Below, piece after piece: positions 30,967 to 34,211 of a DNA stretch of 34,211 bases; position 1 is the stretch's first letter, and every line of letters starts with the position of its first letter. Origin of the DNA: a candidate division SR1 bacterium. Lineage in GTDB: Bacteria > Patescibacteriota > Gracilibacteria > Absconditabacterales > Absconditicoccaceae. Where the stretch lies: assembly GCA_026397515.1 (NCBI GenBank), contig JAPLUU010000023.1, positions 1 through 34,211 on the forward strand, read 5' to 3'. The notes beneath the pieces were generated by a model. The model did not search any database, was not told the DNA's origin, and saw nothing but the letters and a program-made list of their open reading frames with translations. Position numbers and translations under genes: made by a program.

Positions 30967-30995
30967 AGTATATCTACAACCATCAAAACTCGCAA
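30967..30995 (-). promoter_or_regulatory. Promoter of the giant surface-protein operon
   Basis: On the minus strand TTGCGA (30990-30995) and TATACT (30967-30972) are separated by exactly 17 bases, about 65 bases before the ATG. Confidence 0.6.
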
Positions 30996-30999
30996 CTCT

Positions 31000-31500
31000 T
31001 GGGGTATATTTTTGGCTTTTTACTTGCTAAAATTATAAAAAATGATGTAGTATAAAAAACATCAAAAAAAAACGCTTAAATATCACTCTTTTTTCTTGTT
31101 TTTTTGAGTAAATTTTTTTATAAAAAAATATATATGATAAAAACATCTGTATGTATCACAATAGTGAAAAAATATTGAGTGTTTTTTTAAAAATTGTATA
31201 TATTTTATTTCCAGATATATCATTTTTTTTATTTATATCAATATTGTTTAATGCCCCATTACTACTGCTATTTTCTTATATATACTTTGTTGATATGTTT
31301 TTGTGTTTTTTTATGTCTATATTGTCTACTAGATAAACTATCTATTAAATATAATTGCTGTCGTATGTTTTATCAAATAATCTTCTCTTGAAATAATCTT
31401 AATTGACTTTTTTTAAAAAATCTTTTTGCAAGTGGTATGTTTTCGTGAGTTTGAATACTTCACAACTATGCTAAAAATACAGTGAAAAAAAGGTAAAAAA
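31000..31500. other. AT-rich intergenic region without a convincing gene
   Basis: Between the surface-protein promoter and the rRNA promoter there is low-complexity, T- and A-rich DNA. A 61-residue frame at 31151-31336 is made mostly of Phe, Ile and Leu, as random AT-rich DNA gives, and has no family pattern. No 16S rRNA or tRNA is present. Confidence 0.5.
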
Positions 31501-31503
31501 GAC

Positions 31504-31531
31504 TTGCAATGACTATGTAATTTACTATAAA
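31504..31531 (+). promoter_or_regulatory. Likely promoter of the 23S rRNA transcript
   Basis: TTGCAA (31504-31509) and TATAAA (31526-31531) are 16 bases apart, about 95 bases before the start of 23S. It indicates that the 23S gene is transcribed from its own promoter, not from a 16S gene upstream. Confidence 0.55.
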
Positions 31532-31626
31532 GAACTTCGCACAACTTTTTTCTACACGAAAAAAAGTATGTTGCATGATGTGGATATTTAACAATAGTAT
31601 GATATATTACGTTTATTATAAAAACA

Positions 31627-34211
<2,585 letters not shown>

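Noticed and set aside
31151-31391. Small hydrophobic plus-strand frames upstream of 23S
   Set aside because: Composition is that of random AT-rich DNA and there is no ribosome-binding context or recognisable family.

Overview
The window comes from a bacterium that reads UGA as glycine (genetic code 25), so a member of Candidatus Absconditabacteria (SR1) or Gracilibacteria. In frame after frame, recognisable proteins are cut by TGA exactly where the family has a conserved glycine. Examples are the KH-domain glycine of RNase Y, the KTG motif of PBP1A, the tubulin signature of an FtsZ and the INDG motif of a HIT protein. No recognisable gene here ends in TGA. All coding regions below are built by reading TGA as Gly and stopping only at TAA or TAG. 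The DNA is AT-rich, with short spacers.

Left part (1-15217), ordinary housekeeping. RNase Y (5' end outside the window) is followed by an Lgt-like membrane protein and a 514-residue membrane protein. A leftward block holds a DUF3127/SSB-like protein, signal peptidase II and the GTPase Der, then a stand-alone response regulator. A rightward division cluster is rsmH, an FtsL-like protein and an unknown. A leftward operon is peptide deformylase, HIT protein and an unknown. Then come tRNA-Ser(UGA), a LysM/CHAP cell-wall hydrolase and a 1078-residue class A penicillin-binding protein.

Middle part (15302-20026), the most unusual section. It is an integron-like cassette array. Two cassettes are bounded by imperfect palindromic sites with AAC/GTT ends and sit next to a tyrosine recombinase transcribed away from them. 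In each cassette the sequence at the start is exactly complementary to the sequence at the end, and that pair differs between cassettes, as the integron model predicts. Each cassette also has a shared double-hairpin leader, a shared trailer and a covarying internal leader/trailer pairing. Cassette 1 carries a pilin-like protein. Cassette 2 carries a small lipoprotein, a GIY-YIG protein and a divergent FtsZ that lacks the C-terminal tail.

Right part (20027-31000) is a leftward operon from a recognisable promoter. It encodes a 2749-residue secreted beta-helix protein (probable adhesin) with a C-terminal SLH-like region, a 507-residue secreted protein and a two-HKD phospholipase D/cardiolipin synthase-like enzyme. 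A 0.7 kb AT-rich spacer with a promoter then leads into the first ~2.6 kb of a 23S rRNA gene. No 16S gene lies immediately upstream, and there is a 22-nt tandem duplication inside the rRNA.

The genes fit a host-attached or predatory lifestyle: cell-wall synthesis and division, a very large surface protein, a pilin-like cassette gene and a platform for acquiring genes that only work under code 25.
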